41,752 bases of DNA from CAYHPY01 sp964358485 (lineage in GTDB: Bacteria > Elusimicrobiota > Elusimicrobia > UBA1565 > UBA9628). The notes beneath the pieces are model-generated. The model was not told the origin of the DNA. It ran no database searches and worked only from the letters and a program-made list of their open reading frames with translations. Position numbers and translations under genes: made by a program. Location of the stretch: the NCBI GenBank assembly GCA_964358485.1, contig CAYHPY010000029.1, positions 1 to 41,752 of the forward strand. The letters run 5' to 3'. Below, one piece after another: positions 8,003 through 16,132 of the stretch; position 1 is the first letter of the stretch; each line of letters opens with the position of its first letter.

Positions 8003-9139
8003 ATGGCGAAAGTCCGGAATTGGCAGCTCAAGCGGGAGATGTCCTACAAGTACAAGGCGGCTCCGCCCAAAAAGCAGATCGCCTACGTCTTCGACACCAA
8101 CAAGTGCATCGCCTGCCAGACCTGCACCGTCGCCTGCAAGACGACCTGGACCTCCGGGGAAGGCGAGGAGCACATGTTCTGGAACAACGTGGAGACCAAG
8201 CCCTTCGGCTTCTACCCCATGGCCTGGGACGTCAAGATCCTCGAGAAGCTCAAGCGCCAACCCTGGGCCGCCGACGCGTCCTACGCCGGCGAGACGATCT
8301 TCGAGGCCGCCCCCGAGGGGGAAGAAGTCCTGGGGTATATGCCCGCCAAGGAGGACTGGTCCCGTCCCAATCTGGGCGAGGACGAGGTCAACGCCCCCAT
8401 CGGGGACATCAAGTCCATGAGCACGGACGGCCCCACCGGCTCCCATGACCGATGGATGTTCTACCTGGCCCGCATCTGCAACCATTGCGCCTACCCCGCC
8501 TGCCTGGCGGCCTGCCCGCGCAAGGCCATCTACAAGCGGCCCGAGGACGGCATCGTCCTGATCGACCAGGATCGCTGCCGGGGCTATCAGAAATGCGTCC
8601 AGGCCTGCCCCTATAAAAAACCGATGTTCAATCCCGTATCGGGGAAATCGGAGAAATGCATCGCCTGCTACCCGCTCATGGAAAAGGGGATCGCTCCCCG
8701 TTGCGTGCAGACCTGCATCGGCAAGATCCGCATGACGGGCTTCATCAACACTCAGGACAAGGCCGATCCGGACAACCCGATGGATTACCTGGTCCACGTC
8801 GCCAAGGTGGCCGTCCCCTTGCTCCCGCAGTTGGGGACCCTGCCCAACGTGTATTACATTCCCCCGATCCACGTGGACAAGACCTACCTGGCCCAGATGT
8901 TCGGGCCGGGCGCCGGGGACGCGGTCGAGACCTACAAGCGCCGGGAGGCCAAGACCGTCGGCTTGCTGAGCCTCTTCGGCTCGACTGATCATTGGGTGGA
9001 CAAATTCAAGGTCGCGGGCGGGCAGGCCACGGCCTATCAGGCCGGCAAGGAACTGGTGACCGTGCCGGTCAAGGAGCCGGTTGTGTTCCGGGTCTACCGC
9101 GACGAGAAGCACGACACCTTCCGGCAGAGCGTGACATGA
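8003..9139 (+). CDS. Four-cluster Fe-S beta subunit (NarH/NxrB-like)
   Basis: 378-aa electron-transfer subunit that links the Mo site to heme. It has the full NarH-type cysteine set: CIACQTCTVAC (C35, C38, C41, C45); CNHCAYPACLAAC; CRGYQKCVQAC, in which the Tyr takes the place of a missing Cys, as Trp does in NarH, predicting a 3Fe-4S cluster; and CIACYPLMEKGIAPRCVQTC. It therefore carries three 4Fe-4S and one 3Fe-4S cluster. There is no signal peptide; such subunits are exported bound to the Tat-bearing alpha subunit. ATG 8003 follows a strong AAGGGGGA Shine-Dalgarno, 26 bases after the alpha stop. The stop overlaps the chaperone start (ATGA). It belongs to the type II group together with NarH, NxrB, EbdB, SerB, DdhB. 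Confidence 0.93.
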   Translation: MAKVRNWQLKREMSYKYKAAPPKKQIAYVFDTNKCIACQTCTVACKTTWTSGEGEEHMFWNNVETKPFGFYPMAWDVKILEKLKRQPWAADASYAGETIFEAAPEGEEVLGYMPAKEDWSRPNLGEDEVNAPIGDIKSMSTDGPTGSHDRWMFYLARICNHCAYPACLAACPRKAIYKRPEDGIVLIDQDRCRGYQKCVQACPYKKPMFNPVSGKSEKCIACYPLMEKGIAPRCVQTCIGKIRMTGFINTQDKADPDNPMDYLVHVAKVAVPLLPQLGTLPNVYYIPPIHVDKTYLAQMFGPGAGDAVETYKRREAKTVGLLSLFGSTDHWVDKFKVAGGQATAYQAGKELVTVPVKEPVVFRVYRDEKHDTFRQSVT

Positions 9140-9747
9140 GCCCCGCCGCTGCCTCCCCCTTGTTGGAAGAAGTCACCGTGCCGCCGCGGGCCGTGGCCTT
9201 TCGCTTGGCCTCGGCCGGCTTCGCCTTTCCCGATGACGGCTGGCGTCCGCGCTTGGAGGCCTATCTGGAAAGCGCGCGGCGGTCTCGGGCCGTCGCGGCC
9301 GCCGGCCTTGCCCGTTTGGAGAAAGCCCTGGGTGAAATCGGCCTTGAGGAGCTGGCGGCCGCCCATTGCCGCCTGTTCGGCTCCGCCCCGGCGTGCCCCT
9401 TGGAGCTGGCGTTTCATTCCTCCAGAGAGCCCTTCGCCCAAGCGCGCAAGATCGCCGACCTTTCCGGGTTTTACAAGGCTTTCGGGGTCGAACCGGAGGG
9501 CCGGGCGGACAGCCTTCCGACGGTCCTGGAGTTTTTGGCCTATTTGGAGATCAAGCGGGTCCATGCCGAAAAAAAAGGCTGGACCGGGCGGGTTGAGATC
9601 GCCCGCGACGCCTCCTTTCGCCTGCGCTCCGATTTGGGCTTGAAGGCGGTCGGGGTGTTCGCCCGGCGGCTCTCGACCGCCGGCGCGCCCGACCTTTATC
9701 GGCAATTGGCGGCTCTATGCCGGACTTTGATGGGAGGTGCCCCGTGA
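9136..9747 (+). CDS. TorD/NarJ-type molybdoenzyme chaperone
   Basis: 203-aa helical cytoplasmic protein of the TorD/DmsD/NarJ chaperone kind. Such proteins bind the Tat signal or N-terminus of the alpha subunit and hold it for cofactor insertion before export. Seen in the sequence: size, alpha-helical composition, an LEFLAYLEIKR segment, and position between beta and gamma genes, where type II operons (for example ddh, ebd, ser) place this chaperone. ATG 9136 overlaps the beta stop, and the stop overlaps the GTG of the gamma gene, so all three are coupled. I identify it mainly by length, context and general sequence style; no catalytic residues are expected. Confidence 0.8.
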   Translation: MSPAAASPLLEEVTVPPRAVAFRLASAGFAFPDDGWRPRLEAYLESARRSRAVAAAGLARLEKALGEIGLEELAAAHCRLFGSAPACPLELAFHSSREPFAQARKIADLSGFYKAFGVEPEGRADSLPTVLEFLAYLEIKRVHAEKKGWTGRVEIARDASFRLRSDLGLKAVGVFARRLSTAGAPDLYRQLAALCRTLMGGAP

Positions 9748-10829
9748 AGCGTTTCATTTTTGCATCGGCGTTGCTCCTGGCGGCCGGCCCCGTCGGGGCG
9801 ACTCACCAGCATGTCGTCTCGAAAAGGCTCGAGAAGCTCGCGCTCAACCCCTTCGACCCGGCCTGGGAGCAGGCCCCTTCGGCGCGGATCGCGGTGGCCC
9901 CGCAGAAGCTCGTCGTGCCCACCGGGGGCGGGGGCGTCCCTTACGTGGAGGTCCAAAGCCTGCGGACCCCGGCTGAAATCCAATTCCGCCTGCGCTGGCC
10001 CGACCCCGTCAAGGATGAGGACCTTGAACTCTCCGGGGAGTTCGTGGACGGCGTCGCCCTGGAATTTCCATTGAAGGAAGGGACCATGCCCGCTCCCTTG
10101 ATGGGAGAGAAGGGGGCTCCGGTCAACATCTGGCGTTGGAGCGCCGCGATGTTCAAGCCCGATCATTATCCCAAAGCTTATTCCGATTATTACCGTCCGG
10201 ACGCCATCGACAAGACGATCAAATATCCCGGCAAACCCGAGGATCTCGTCGCCGAGGGCTGGGGCACGGTCGGGCGGCGCGGGAGTCAGGCGGTCGAGGG
10301 CCGATCGGAGTGGAAGGACGGGGTCTGGACCGTCGTTTTTTCGCGCAAGCTGTCGGCCCCGGGCGGAGCGGCCTTCAAGAGCGGCTCCATCATGCCCATC
10401 GCCGTGGCGGTCTGGGACGGCGGCGCCAAGGAGCGTGGTCCCGCCAAGTCGTTCTCGGTGTGGAACAACCTTCTGCTGGACCGGGATCCGCCGTCGCCTT
10501 CCAAGAATCCGGTCGAGCGGGGACGGCTGGTCTATCGGCGCTACGGCTGCGGGGCCTGCCATGGAGCCGGCGGCGTGGGAGGGGTGCCCAACCCCGGCGC
10601 GCAAGTCGATCCCATTCCGGGCCTGCAAAGAGTGGCCGCGGGTTTCACCGAGGATGAGCTCAAGGCCGTCATCCTCAACGGACGGCAGGCCATCGCCGCC
10701 GATCCCGCGGGCCCGGCGCCGCGCCTTCACATGAACGCCTGGCGGACCTTGATGGACGACGCCGAGGCGCATGCCGTTATCGACTATCTCATGAGCCTGA
10801 TGCCCAAGGGGGACGGAACGGAGTTTTGA
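9744..10829 (+). CDS. Heme-binding gamma subunit: EB_dh domain fused to cytochrome c
   Basis: 361-aa exported cytochrome. A Sec signal peptide is at about 1-20 (FIFASALLLAAGPVGA). Residues 40-245 resemble the ethylbenzene dehydrogenase gamma heme b domain (EB_dh): MGEKGAPVNIWRW around M120, and GPAKSFSVWNN with K235. Met and Lys are the heme b axial ligands in EbdC, so M120/K235 are the candidates. Residues 255-355 form a small cytochrome c domain with CGACH (C269, C272, H273) and a likely distal Met330 (LHMNAW). The b-to-c relay within one chain suggests that electrons leave to, or arrive from, a periplasmic carrier. No NarI-like membrane subunit is encoded nearby. Start is GTG 9744 with GGAGGT upstream, overlapping the chaperone stop. 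Its c-type heme needs the resB/ccsA system at the head of the cluster. Confidence 0.9.
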   Translation: MKRFIFASALLLAAGPVGATHQHVVSKRLEKLALNPFDPAWEQAPSARIAVAPQKLVVPTGGGGVPYVEVQSLRTPAEIQFRLRWPDPVKDEDLELSGEFVDGVALEFPLKEGTMPAPLMGEKGAPVNIWRWSAAMFKPDHYPKAYSDYYRPDAIDKTIKYPGKPEDLVAEGWGTVGRRGSQAVEGRSEWKDGVWTVVFSRKLSAPGGAAFKSGSIMPIAVAVWDGGAKERGPAKSFSVWNNLLLDRDPPSPSKNPVERGRLVYRRYGCGACHGAGGVGGVPNPGAQVDPIPGLQRVAAGFTEDELKAVILNGRQAIAADPAGPAPRLHMNAWRTLMDDAEAHAVIDYLMSLMPKGDGTEF

Positions 10830-10860
10830 GCCCTCCGCAAGAGGGCCCCCTTGTTTTTTC
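10829..10860 (+). terminator. Intrinsic terminator after the oxidoreductase operon
   Basis: GCCCTC (10830-10835) pairs with GAGGGC (10841-10846) around a 5-base loop, followed by CCCC and a T-rich tract (TTGTTTTTT, 10851-10859). It sits directly after the gamma stop codon. Confidence 0.75.
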
Positions 10861-10878
10861 CTGAAATCAGGCTACAAT
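10851..10878 (+). promoter_or_regulatory. Promoter of the LPP20-like gene
   Basis: TTGTTT (10851-10856), 16 bases, TACAAT (10873-10878), giving a start near 10885. The -35 box would overlap the T-tract of the upstream terminator. A GGGAGG Shine-Dalgarno at 10886-10891 precedes ATG 10900. Confidence 0.55.
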
Positions 10879-10899
10879 GATCGTCGGGAGGCCTGCCCA

Positions 10900-11928
10900 A
10901 TGAATAAATTTTTTATTTTTTTGGCCGCCATGACCGCCGCTTCGATTTCCGTCGCCAAACCCTCCAAGCCCGATTGGGTGGACGGAACCAGCCGCGAGTA
11001 TCCCCGGGGCCAATACCTCATCGGCATCGGTTTCGCCGACGACCGCAAGACCGCCGAGGAACGCGCCCGCTCGGAGATATCCAAGATCCTTTCGGTGCAG
11101 ATCATCTCGGACTCCCGGGTCACCGACAGCGAGACCACCCGCGGCGACGGCAAGGGCGCTTCGACCTCCTTCGCCAAATCCGTGTCCCAAAGCATTCAAT
11201 CGGTTTCCAACAAGGTCCTGGAGGGCCTCGAAGTCCCGGAGCATTGGCAGGACCCGTCGGTGAAGCTGCACTACGCCCTGGCCGTGCTCGACCGCGCCAA
11301 GGCGGCCGCCGCGCTCAAGGGCAAGATCGGGGAATTCGACGCCCAGGCCAAGCAGTGGCAGGACGCCATCGCCCAGGCTTCCGGCAAGCTCACTCGGGTC
11401 AAAGCCGCTATGAAGGTCGTGACCTTGCTCAAGGCCCGGGCGGACCTCAACTCCGAATTGCGGGTCGTCGACCCGGACGGCAAGACCCTGTCCAGCCCGT
11501 TTGACGAGGCGGCCGCGCGGACCCAGGCCTCCAAGATTCTCTCCGAGCTCAACGTCGCCGTGAACATCCAGGATCCGACCGGGGGCAAGGGAACCTCCGG
11601 GTCCGTGGCCGGCGGGGTGGTCAAGGGGCTCACGAAATTCGGGCTCCAGGTCGGCGCGGTCGGCGCCCCTGACATTTCGGTGGACGGGGAAGTAAAAACC
11701 AATCCCCTGGACTTGGGCTCCGACCGCCGTTGGAAATGGGCTCGCTCCACGGCGGAGATATCCCTCAAGGACGGCGCCACCGGCAAGGTCTTCGCCCAGT
11801 TCGAGGTGACCGAGCGCCAACCCTCCACGGATTATAAGGAAGCCGCCCGGCGCTCTTTGGCCAAAATCGGGGACAAGACCGCCCAGCGGATCAAGGACGA
11901 GATCTCGGCCTACTTCGAGAACCAATAG
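10900..11928 (+). CDS. LPP20-like secreted protein
   Basis: 342 aa with a signal peptide (about 1-19, ending SISVA) and no lipobox cysteine. Residues 25-140 resemble the LPP20/FlgT-N-type fold: PDWVDGTSREYPRGQYLIGIGFADDRKTAEERARSEISK, a pattern of Trp/Tyr residues followed by an Ala/Glu-rich helix. This is common in surface or flagellar-associated proteins and in many envelope proteins of unknown role. The C-terminal half (about 180-330) has beta-rich segments, for example VGAPDISVDGEV and a KVFAQFEVTERQPS strand, like those in proteins that carry a FlgT-like middle domain. There is a clear promoter and Shine-Dalgarno upstream. It stands alone between the respiratory operon and a convergent gene pair. 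Function unknown. Confidence 0.75.
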   Translation: MNKFFIFLAAMTAASISVAKPSKPDWVDGTSREYPRGQYLIGIGFADDRKTAEERARSEISKILSVQIISDSRVTDSETTRGDGKGASTSFAKSVSQSIQSVSNKVLEGLEVPEHWQDPSVKLHYALAVLDRAKAAAALKGKIGEFDAQAKQWQDAIAQASGKLTRVKAAMKVVTLLKARADLNSELRVVDPDGKTLSSPFDEAAARTQASKILSELNVAVNIQDPTGGKGTSGSVAGGVVKGLTKFGLQVGAVGAPDISVDGEVKTNPLDLGSDRRWKWARSTAEISLKDGATGKVFAQFEVTERQPSTDYKEAARRSLAKIGDKTAQRIKDEISAYFENQ

Positions 11929-11946
11929 CGGGCCTTTAGGCCCGCT
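11927..11946. terminator. Bidirectional hairpin between convergent genes
   Basis: AGCGGGCC (11927-11934) pairs perfectly with GGCCCGCT (11939-11946) around TTTA. The stop codons of both convergent genes lie in it (TAG 11926-11928, and TAA of the minus-strand gene at 11936-11938). There is no long T-tract, so strength is uncertain. Confidence 0.6.
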
Positions 11947-12778
11947 TGAAGAATAGGTTGATGTAGCCCTTCTTTCGAGCTTCAGCCAATAACTCTTCCG
12001 GCGTTGCCGGCGTCGCCGAGCCGTCGGTTTCAATTCGGTGGGCGACAAATCCCAACGCCCTCCATTCCCCCAAAAAACGCCCCGGGTCGCTGCCCGCCAG
12101 CTCAAGAAGGCTCGGGCAGAGTTCGCAGAGGATCCTAACTCCCGCGAAGCGGGATAAAATTCCTTTCATCCCGTCCAACGCACGCCCTTCGTAGCCCTGG
12201 ATGTCCATCTTTATAAAGTCGAGCCGTTCCAGTTCTTTTAATTCATCATCCAGGCGCACCATCTCGACTTCCCGGAATTTCCTTCCGTCCCCGGAATCGT
12301 ACAACCGATGATCTCCGCGATGGTCTTCGTTCAAGTAAAGCCGTGCCGTTTCGTTTCTATCGGAAACCGCCGCCCGGCGGACCCGAACCTGCTCAAACCC
12401 ATTGAGCCGCGCGTTTTTTTCCAGAAGCCCCGCGTTCTCCGGGTCCGGCTCGAAGGCGTAAACCGACCCGCTGAGCCCCACCAGGCCCGCCAGCTCCATG
12501 GTCAAAATGCCGATGTTGGCCCCGACATCGAGCGCCGTCTGCCCGGGCTTGAGCTCCCGCCTCAGCAGGCGGTCCTCGCCGCCCTCCAGAAGGCCCCATT
12601 TGGTCAGCAACAGGGCCAAAATCCGGTCTGGGGTGGAGGCCGCCAGCTTAAGGCCGCGGACCTCGATGACTCTTTCCCCGCGCAGGCCCAGGCGTCCCAG
12701 CAGGCGCGCCACCGCCAAGAGCGGGCGCTCCAGGGGCATGAGGACCCGGCTGATCAGACCCGCCAGAAGCGTGCGCAA
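11936..12778 (-). CDS. FkbM-family SAM-dependent methyltransferase
   Basis: 280-aa class I methyltransferase. The SAM-binding motif ALDVGANIGILTMEL is at about residues 76-90, followed by acidic YAFEPDP for the ribose. Later RLDDEL and FIKMDIQGYEGRALDGM are the hallmark of the FkbM family, which O-methylates sugars and other small molecules; members near polysaccharide genes often methylate surface glycans. Start assigned to TTG 12778, which directly abuts the stop of the upstream peptidase gene; ATG 12739 (MPLERPLL) is the alternative and would remove only 13 residues. It is probably cotranscribed with the 13663 gene and ends in the shared hairpin at 11927-11946. Acceptor unknown. Confidence 0.85.
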   Translation of the reverse strand: MRTLLAGLISRVLMPLERPLLAVARLLGRLGLRGERVIEVRGLKLAASTPDRILALLLTKWGLLEGGEDRLLRRELKPGQTALDVGANIGILTMELAGLVGLSGSVYAFEPDPENAGLLEKNARLNGFEQVRVRRAAVSDRNETARLYLNEDHRGDHRLYDSGDGRKFREVEMVRLDDELKELERLDFIKMDIQGYEGRALDGMKGILSRFAGVRILCELCPSLLELAGSDPGRFLGEWRALGFVAHRIETDGSATPATPEELLAEARKKGYINLFFKRA

Positions 12779-13663
12779 TCAGTGCTTCCAGAAGCCCGCC
12801 GGCATGTCCGTAAAGGAGGCGGGGAAGGGATCGCAGAGATTGTCCCGGGGATGGTCGGAATGATACTCCGCGGCGTTCTTGCATTGGAGGAAATTGACGG
12901 CCTTGGCCGTTTTCGGATTCATACCGAAAAAACAAACCGCCTCGGTGCCGTAGACCTGATCCCGGACGAACTCGTATTGCGGCAGGTTCCAGGCGGTGTT
13001 GTGTTTCTGGGTCGAGAAATTATCCGCCCCGGCGGCGTGGAGGGCTTCGTGGAACAGCACCCCGGCCAGGCCGGTGGAGTCGCGCCCCATGCAGCCGGCC
13101 ACGTTTTTGACGCTCAGCACCCGCGCCGTTCCCCGTTCGGCCTCCGAGGTGGTGCCGCAGGTGGTGGAATCTTTTTCATAGGAGGGGCAGGAGACGAACA
13201 TTTTTCGGGTCCAAACCCGTTCCAGAAGTTCCGCGCCCCATTGGGGGTTGAACTTGGAAAGGCAGCCCCCTTTGGCGGCGGGAACCTTCGGGTCCATTTT
13301 TTTGCGGGCCGAATCGAGCGCTTCCAAAAGGGCATCGGCGGAAAATCGGGCGTCGCCGAAACAGCGGGGATCTACGATCCAGCCCGCGGGGTGGACGTAG
13401 GCCTTGGTCTTTTGGCCGTTGAAGACGGAAGTTTCCAGGAGGCAATCGCCCTTGCGGGTCGTCGCCCAATCGGCCGGGCAGTCGGGCTTGGAGGCCTCGG
13501 GGGCGGCGGCCTCCTTGGGAACCGGGCGCCCTTCCACGGCCTCGGGCTGGGCCAGGCAGTCTTCGCCGCGCCCGACTTTTTCGCAGAGCCCGGAGGGACC
13601 GGCGGCGGCGGGGACGGCCAAGAGGCAGGCCAATAGGGTCCCGGCGGGGGATGGGCGCCTCAT
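12779..13663 (-). CDS. Secreted HEXXH zincin-like protein
   Basis: 294-aa exported protein with a signal peptide (1-21, CLLAVPAAAG). A zinc-protease motif, FHEALHAAGADN, has H205, E206 and H209, preceded by GLAGVL as in many zincins. At least ten cysteines (for example CLSKF, SCPSYEKDSTTC, VAGC, DNLC) suggest a disulfide-stabilised extracellular fold. I do not recognise the family; the short form and the cysteine content recall secreted metalloproteases of peptidoglycan- or toxin-type systems, but that is not evidence of function. The -10 box TAAACT ends 6 bases before ATG 13663, so the transcript probably lacks a leader. It is followed without a gap by the FkbM methyltransferase. Confidence 0.7.
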   Translation of the reverse strand: MRRPSPAGTLLACLLAVPAAAGPSGLCEKVGRGEDCLAQPEAVEGRPVPKEAAAPEASKPDCPADWATTRKGDCLLETSVFNGQKTKAYVHPAGWIVDPRCFGDARFSADALLEALDSARKKMDPKVPAAKGGCLSKFNPQWGAELLERVWTRKMFVSCPSYEKDSTTCGTTSEAERGTARVLSVKNVAGCMGRDSTGLAGVLFHEALHAAGADNFSTQKHNTAWNLPQYEFVRDQVYGTEAVCFFGMNPKTAKAVNFLQCKNAAEYHSDHPRDNLCDPFPASFTDMPAGFWKH

Positions 13664-13669
13664 GCTCTA

Positions 13670-13698
13670 AGTTTAGGCCGAAAAAGAGGTCCCCGCAA
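13670..13698 (-). promoter_or_regulatory. Promoter of the zincin gene (leaderless)
   Basis: On the minus strand: TTGCGG (13698-13693), 17 bases, TAAACT (13675-13670), then 6 bases to ATG 13663. It is divergent from the caspase gene's promoter, in a 62-base gap. Confidence 0.6.
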
Positions 13699-13712
13699 GG
13701 CCCAGTCTTGTG

Positions 13713-13718
13713 TAAAAT
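13713..13718 (+). promoter_or_regulatory. -10 box of the caspase gene (leaderless)
   Basis: TAAAAT, with 7 bases to ATG 13726. No good -35 is visible. An upstream in-frame ATG at 13717 lies inside this box, so it could not be transcribed from this promoter. Confidence 0.45.
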
Positions 13719-13725
13719 GATCTTC

Positions 13726-16122
13726 ATGCCCATCCTCGCCGCGTTGATCGCCGGTTTATTTTTCCCCGCCCTGGCACGCGCCGCCGACACCGGTCCCCTG
13801 GCGTTCCAAAAAGGGAATTGGTGGGAGTTCGAGATCAGCGGAGCGACGCCCAAACCCATGAAAACGCGGTCGGAGGTCGGGGGGTTCGAGGATTTCAACG
13901 GAGTCCCTTCCTTTTATTTCCAAGACCGGACCGAAATGGATAAAGCCGTGACGAATGTTCGGACCTATTATTCCATGACGCCGGAGGGCGCCGCCACCGT
14001 CGGGACCAAGACGACCGGCGAAAGCGATTTCGGCGAGATGAAATTGAATTCGGAAACGGTCACGAAGTATTCCCGCCCCGTCCTCTCCTATCCCCGGGTT
14101 ATGGTGGCGGGCAAGCAGTGGTCGGCCGAGACTTCCATCGTTTCAGAGAGCGACACGGAGATGACCGGCAAGTACCCCAGCAAAGGCCATGGCGGTTTCG
14201 ACCAGCGGCAAACTCAATCCGCCCGTATCGTCCGCAAGGAGACGATCCGCGTTCCGGCGGGGGAGTTCGAGTGTTTTCTCATCGAAAGCGAGGTGGAGAC
14301 CGACGCGACCCATCGGGGGCAGTACATCGACGGCATGAAGACTTCCGGGCGTTCGACCCTCAAGATGTGGTTTTCGCCGAAGGTCGGCAACTACGTCAAG
14401 ATGGCCTTCCGAACGGATTCCAAATCCACCCCAAAGGACGGAAAGACCACCGAGCATACCTCTAATATCGAGAGCGTGCTGACCAAGTACTCGGTTTCCG
14501 GCGCCCCGGCCCCGGACGCCGTCGCCTCCGTCCCCAAGCCCAGGGCCCCGGCCAAGCTGACCGCCCAAGTCTCGTTCGAGGAACCTTCGGGCGATCGGTT
14601 TCTCGACGCCGGGGAAACCGGTCGCCTTTTGGTCACCGTCTCCAACGCCGGGCCCGGCCCGGCCTACGCGGTCAAGCTATCCGCCCGTTCATCCAAGGAA
14701 GTCAAAGGATTCTCTCAGCCCGCCGAGGTGGACGCCGGGACCATCGAGCCGGGGAAGAGCGTTTCCCGGGACGTTCATTTTACCGCCTCCCCCGAGTTGG
14801 GCAACGGACGCGTTTCCCTCAAGCTCGAGATCAAGGAAGGAAACGGCTTTGACGCCGACCCCAAGACCGTCGAATTCGAGACTCGGGCGTTTAAAGAGCC
14901 GAAGCTGGAGATCGCGGGCTTGAGCCTGGGGGGTTCGGGCGTGGTCAAGGCCGGGGAGCCGACCACGGTTTCGCTCACGGTCGTCAATGCCGGGGAGGGA
15001 ACCGCCCGCAACGCCTCGGCGTCCCTGGATTTGGGAAGCCCGGACATTTTCGCGTCCTCGGAGCAAAATTTCGCCCTCGGGAACCTGGCTCCGGGAGAGT
15101 CCAAGAAGGTCGAGTTCGAGTTTTTCGTCAACAAACGCTACAAAGGGGGCAAGGAACTCCCGATCAAGGTGGCCGTTTCCGAGGCGGAGGGACGCTTCGG
15201 GGTGGAGCCGCGCTCCCTTGGCCTGACGATCGGGGAGGCCGCCCCCGTCCTGGAGGTGGTGTCCGTCCAAGGCCGCGCCCAGGCCCCATTGGCGCGCCCC
15301 GCCGCGGCGGCGGAAGACGTGGACGCGCCGCCGGCCTCCGTGACCGAAGCCGACCCCGAGGCCTACGCCGTGGTCATCGGCATCGAGAAATACCGGGATG
15401 TGCCGGGCGTGGACTACGCGGCGCGCGACGCGCAGGCGGTTCATTCCTACCTGACGCGTTCGATGGGGTTTGATCCCAAAAACGTCGTCCTGCTCCAGAA
15501 TGAGCGCGCCACCGGCCGGGACTTCGACAAATACCTGGGCACCTGGCTCAAGAACCGGGTTACGGCCAAGAGCCGGGTCTTCGTTTATTACGCCGGCCAC
15601 GGGGCGCCCAATCCCAAGACCGGGGAAGGCTACCTCCTTCCCTATGAAGGAGACCCCAGCTACACCGACGACACGGCCTATCCGATCAAAAAGCTGTACC
15701 AGAACCTCTCGCGCCTGCCGACGCGGGACGTGATCGTGGCCTTGGACGCGTGCTTTTCCGGCGCCGGGGGGCGCTCGGTGCTGGCCAAGGGCGCGCGTCC
15801 GTTGGTCAACGCCGTGGCCGCCGCGCCCGCCGCCGGGTCCGGCGTGGTCGTGCTGAGCGCTTCGTCCTCGGATCAAATCAGCACCTTCCACAACGAGGGC
15901 CGCCACGGCCTTTTGACCTATTTCCTGCTCAAGGGCCTGCGCGGCGGGGCCGACGCGGACGGCAACGGGCTAATCGACACCAAGGAGCTCTTCGGCTATG
16001 TCCGGCCCGCCGTGGAGCGGGAAGCCCGCCTACAGAACGTGGAGCAGAGCCCGGCCTTGAGCCCCGCCTTGGAAGCTCTTCCCGCCGAGAAGGCCGGGCG
16101 GGTTTGGATTCGGATCCGCTGA
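13726..16122 (+). CDS. Secreted caspase-family (C14-like) cysteine peptidase with CARDB-like repeats
   Basis: 798 aa from ATG 13726 (801 from ATG 13717). A signal peptide covers residues 1-19 (ILAALIAGLFFPALARA). Residues about 25-255 form a beta-rich N-terminal domain (FQKGNWWEFEIS). Two CARDB-like Ig-fold repeats follow, roughly 280-390 and 395-510, with the typical VTVSNAGPGPA and LTVVNAGEGTA strands. The C-terminal caspase-like domain (about 540-780) has AVVIGIEKYRD at its start and the catalytic dyad H625 (FVYYAGHGAP) and C676 (LDACFSGAGG). Both catalytic residues are intact, so it is likely active outside the cytoplasm. Bacterial secreted caspase-like proteins are known in many phyla, with mostly unknown targets. 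It ends 10 bases before the convergent barrel gene. Confidence 0.9.
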   Translation: MPILAALIAGLFFPALARAADTGPLAFQKGNWWEFEISGATPKPMKTRSEVGGFEDFNGVPSFYFQDRTEMDKAVTNVRTYYSMTPEGAATVGTKTTGESDFGEMKLNSETVTKYSRPVLSYPRVMVAGKQWSAETSIVSESDTEMTGKYPSKGHGGFDQRQTQSARIVRKETIRVPAGEFECFLIESEVETDATHRGQYIDGMKTSGRSTLKMWFSPKVGNYVKMAFRTDSKSTPKDGKTTEHTSNIESVLTKYSVSGAPAPDAVASVPKPRAPAKLTAQVSFEEPSGDRFLDAGETGRLLVTVSNAGPGPAYAVKLSARSSKEVKGFSQPAEVDAGTIEPGKSVSRDVHFTASPELGNGRVSLKLEIKEGNGFDADPKTVEFETRAFKEPKLEIAGLSLGGSGVVKAGEPTTVSLTVVNAGEGTARNASASLDLGSPDIFASSEQNFALGNLAPGESKKVEFEFFVNKRYKGGKELPIKVAVSEAEGRFGVEPRSLGLTIGEAAPVLEVVSVQGRAQAPLARPAAAAEDVDAPPASVTEADPEAYAVVIGIEKYRDVPGVDYAARDAQAVHSYLTRSMGFDPKNVVLLQNERATGRDFDKYLGTWLKNRVTAKSRVFVYYAGHGAPNPKTGEGYLLPYEGDPSYTDDTAYPIKKLYQNLSRLPTRDVIVALDACFSGAGGRSVLAKGARPLVNAVAAAPAAGSGVVVLSASSSDQISTFHNEGRHGLLTYFLLKGLRGGADADGNGLIDTKELFGYVRPAVEREARLQNVEQSPALSPALEALPAEKAGRVWIRIR

Positions 16123-16132
16123 GGCCCAGGCC

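Noticed and set aside
4527..10829. Naming the enzyme nitrite oxidoreductase or nitrate reductase
   Set aside because: Overall similarity is to NarG/NxrA, but the active-site and Fe-S differences and the missing NarI leave the substrate open.
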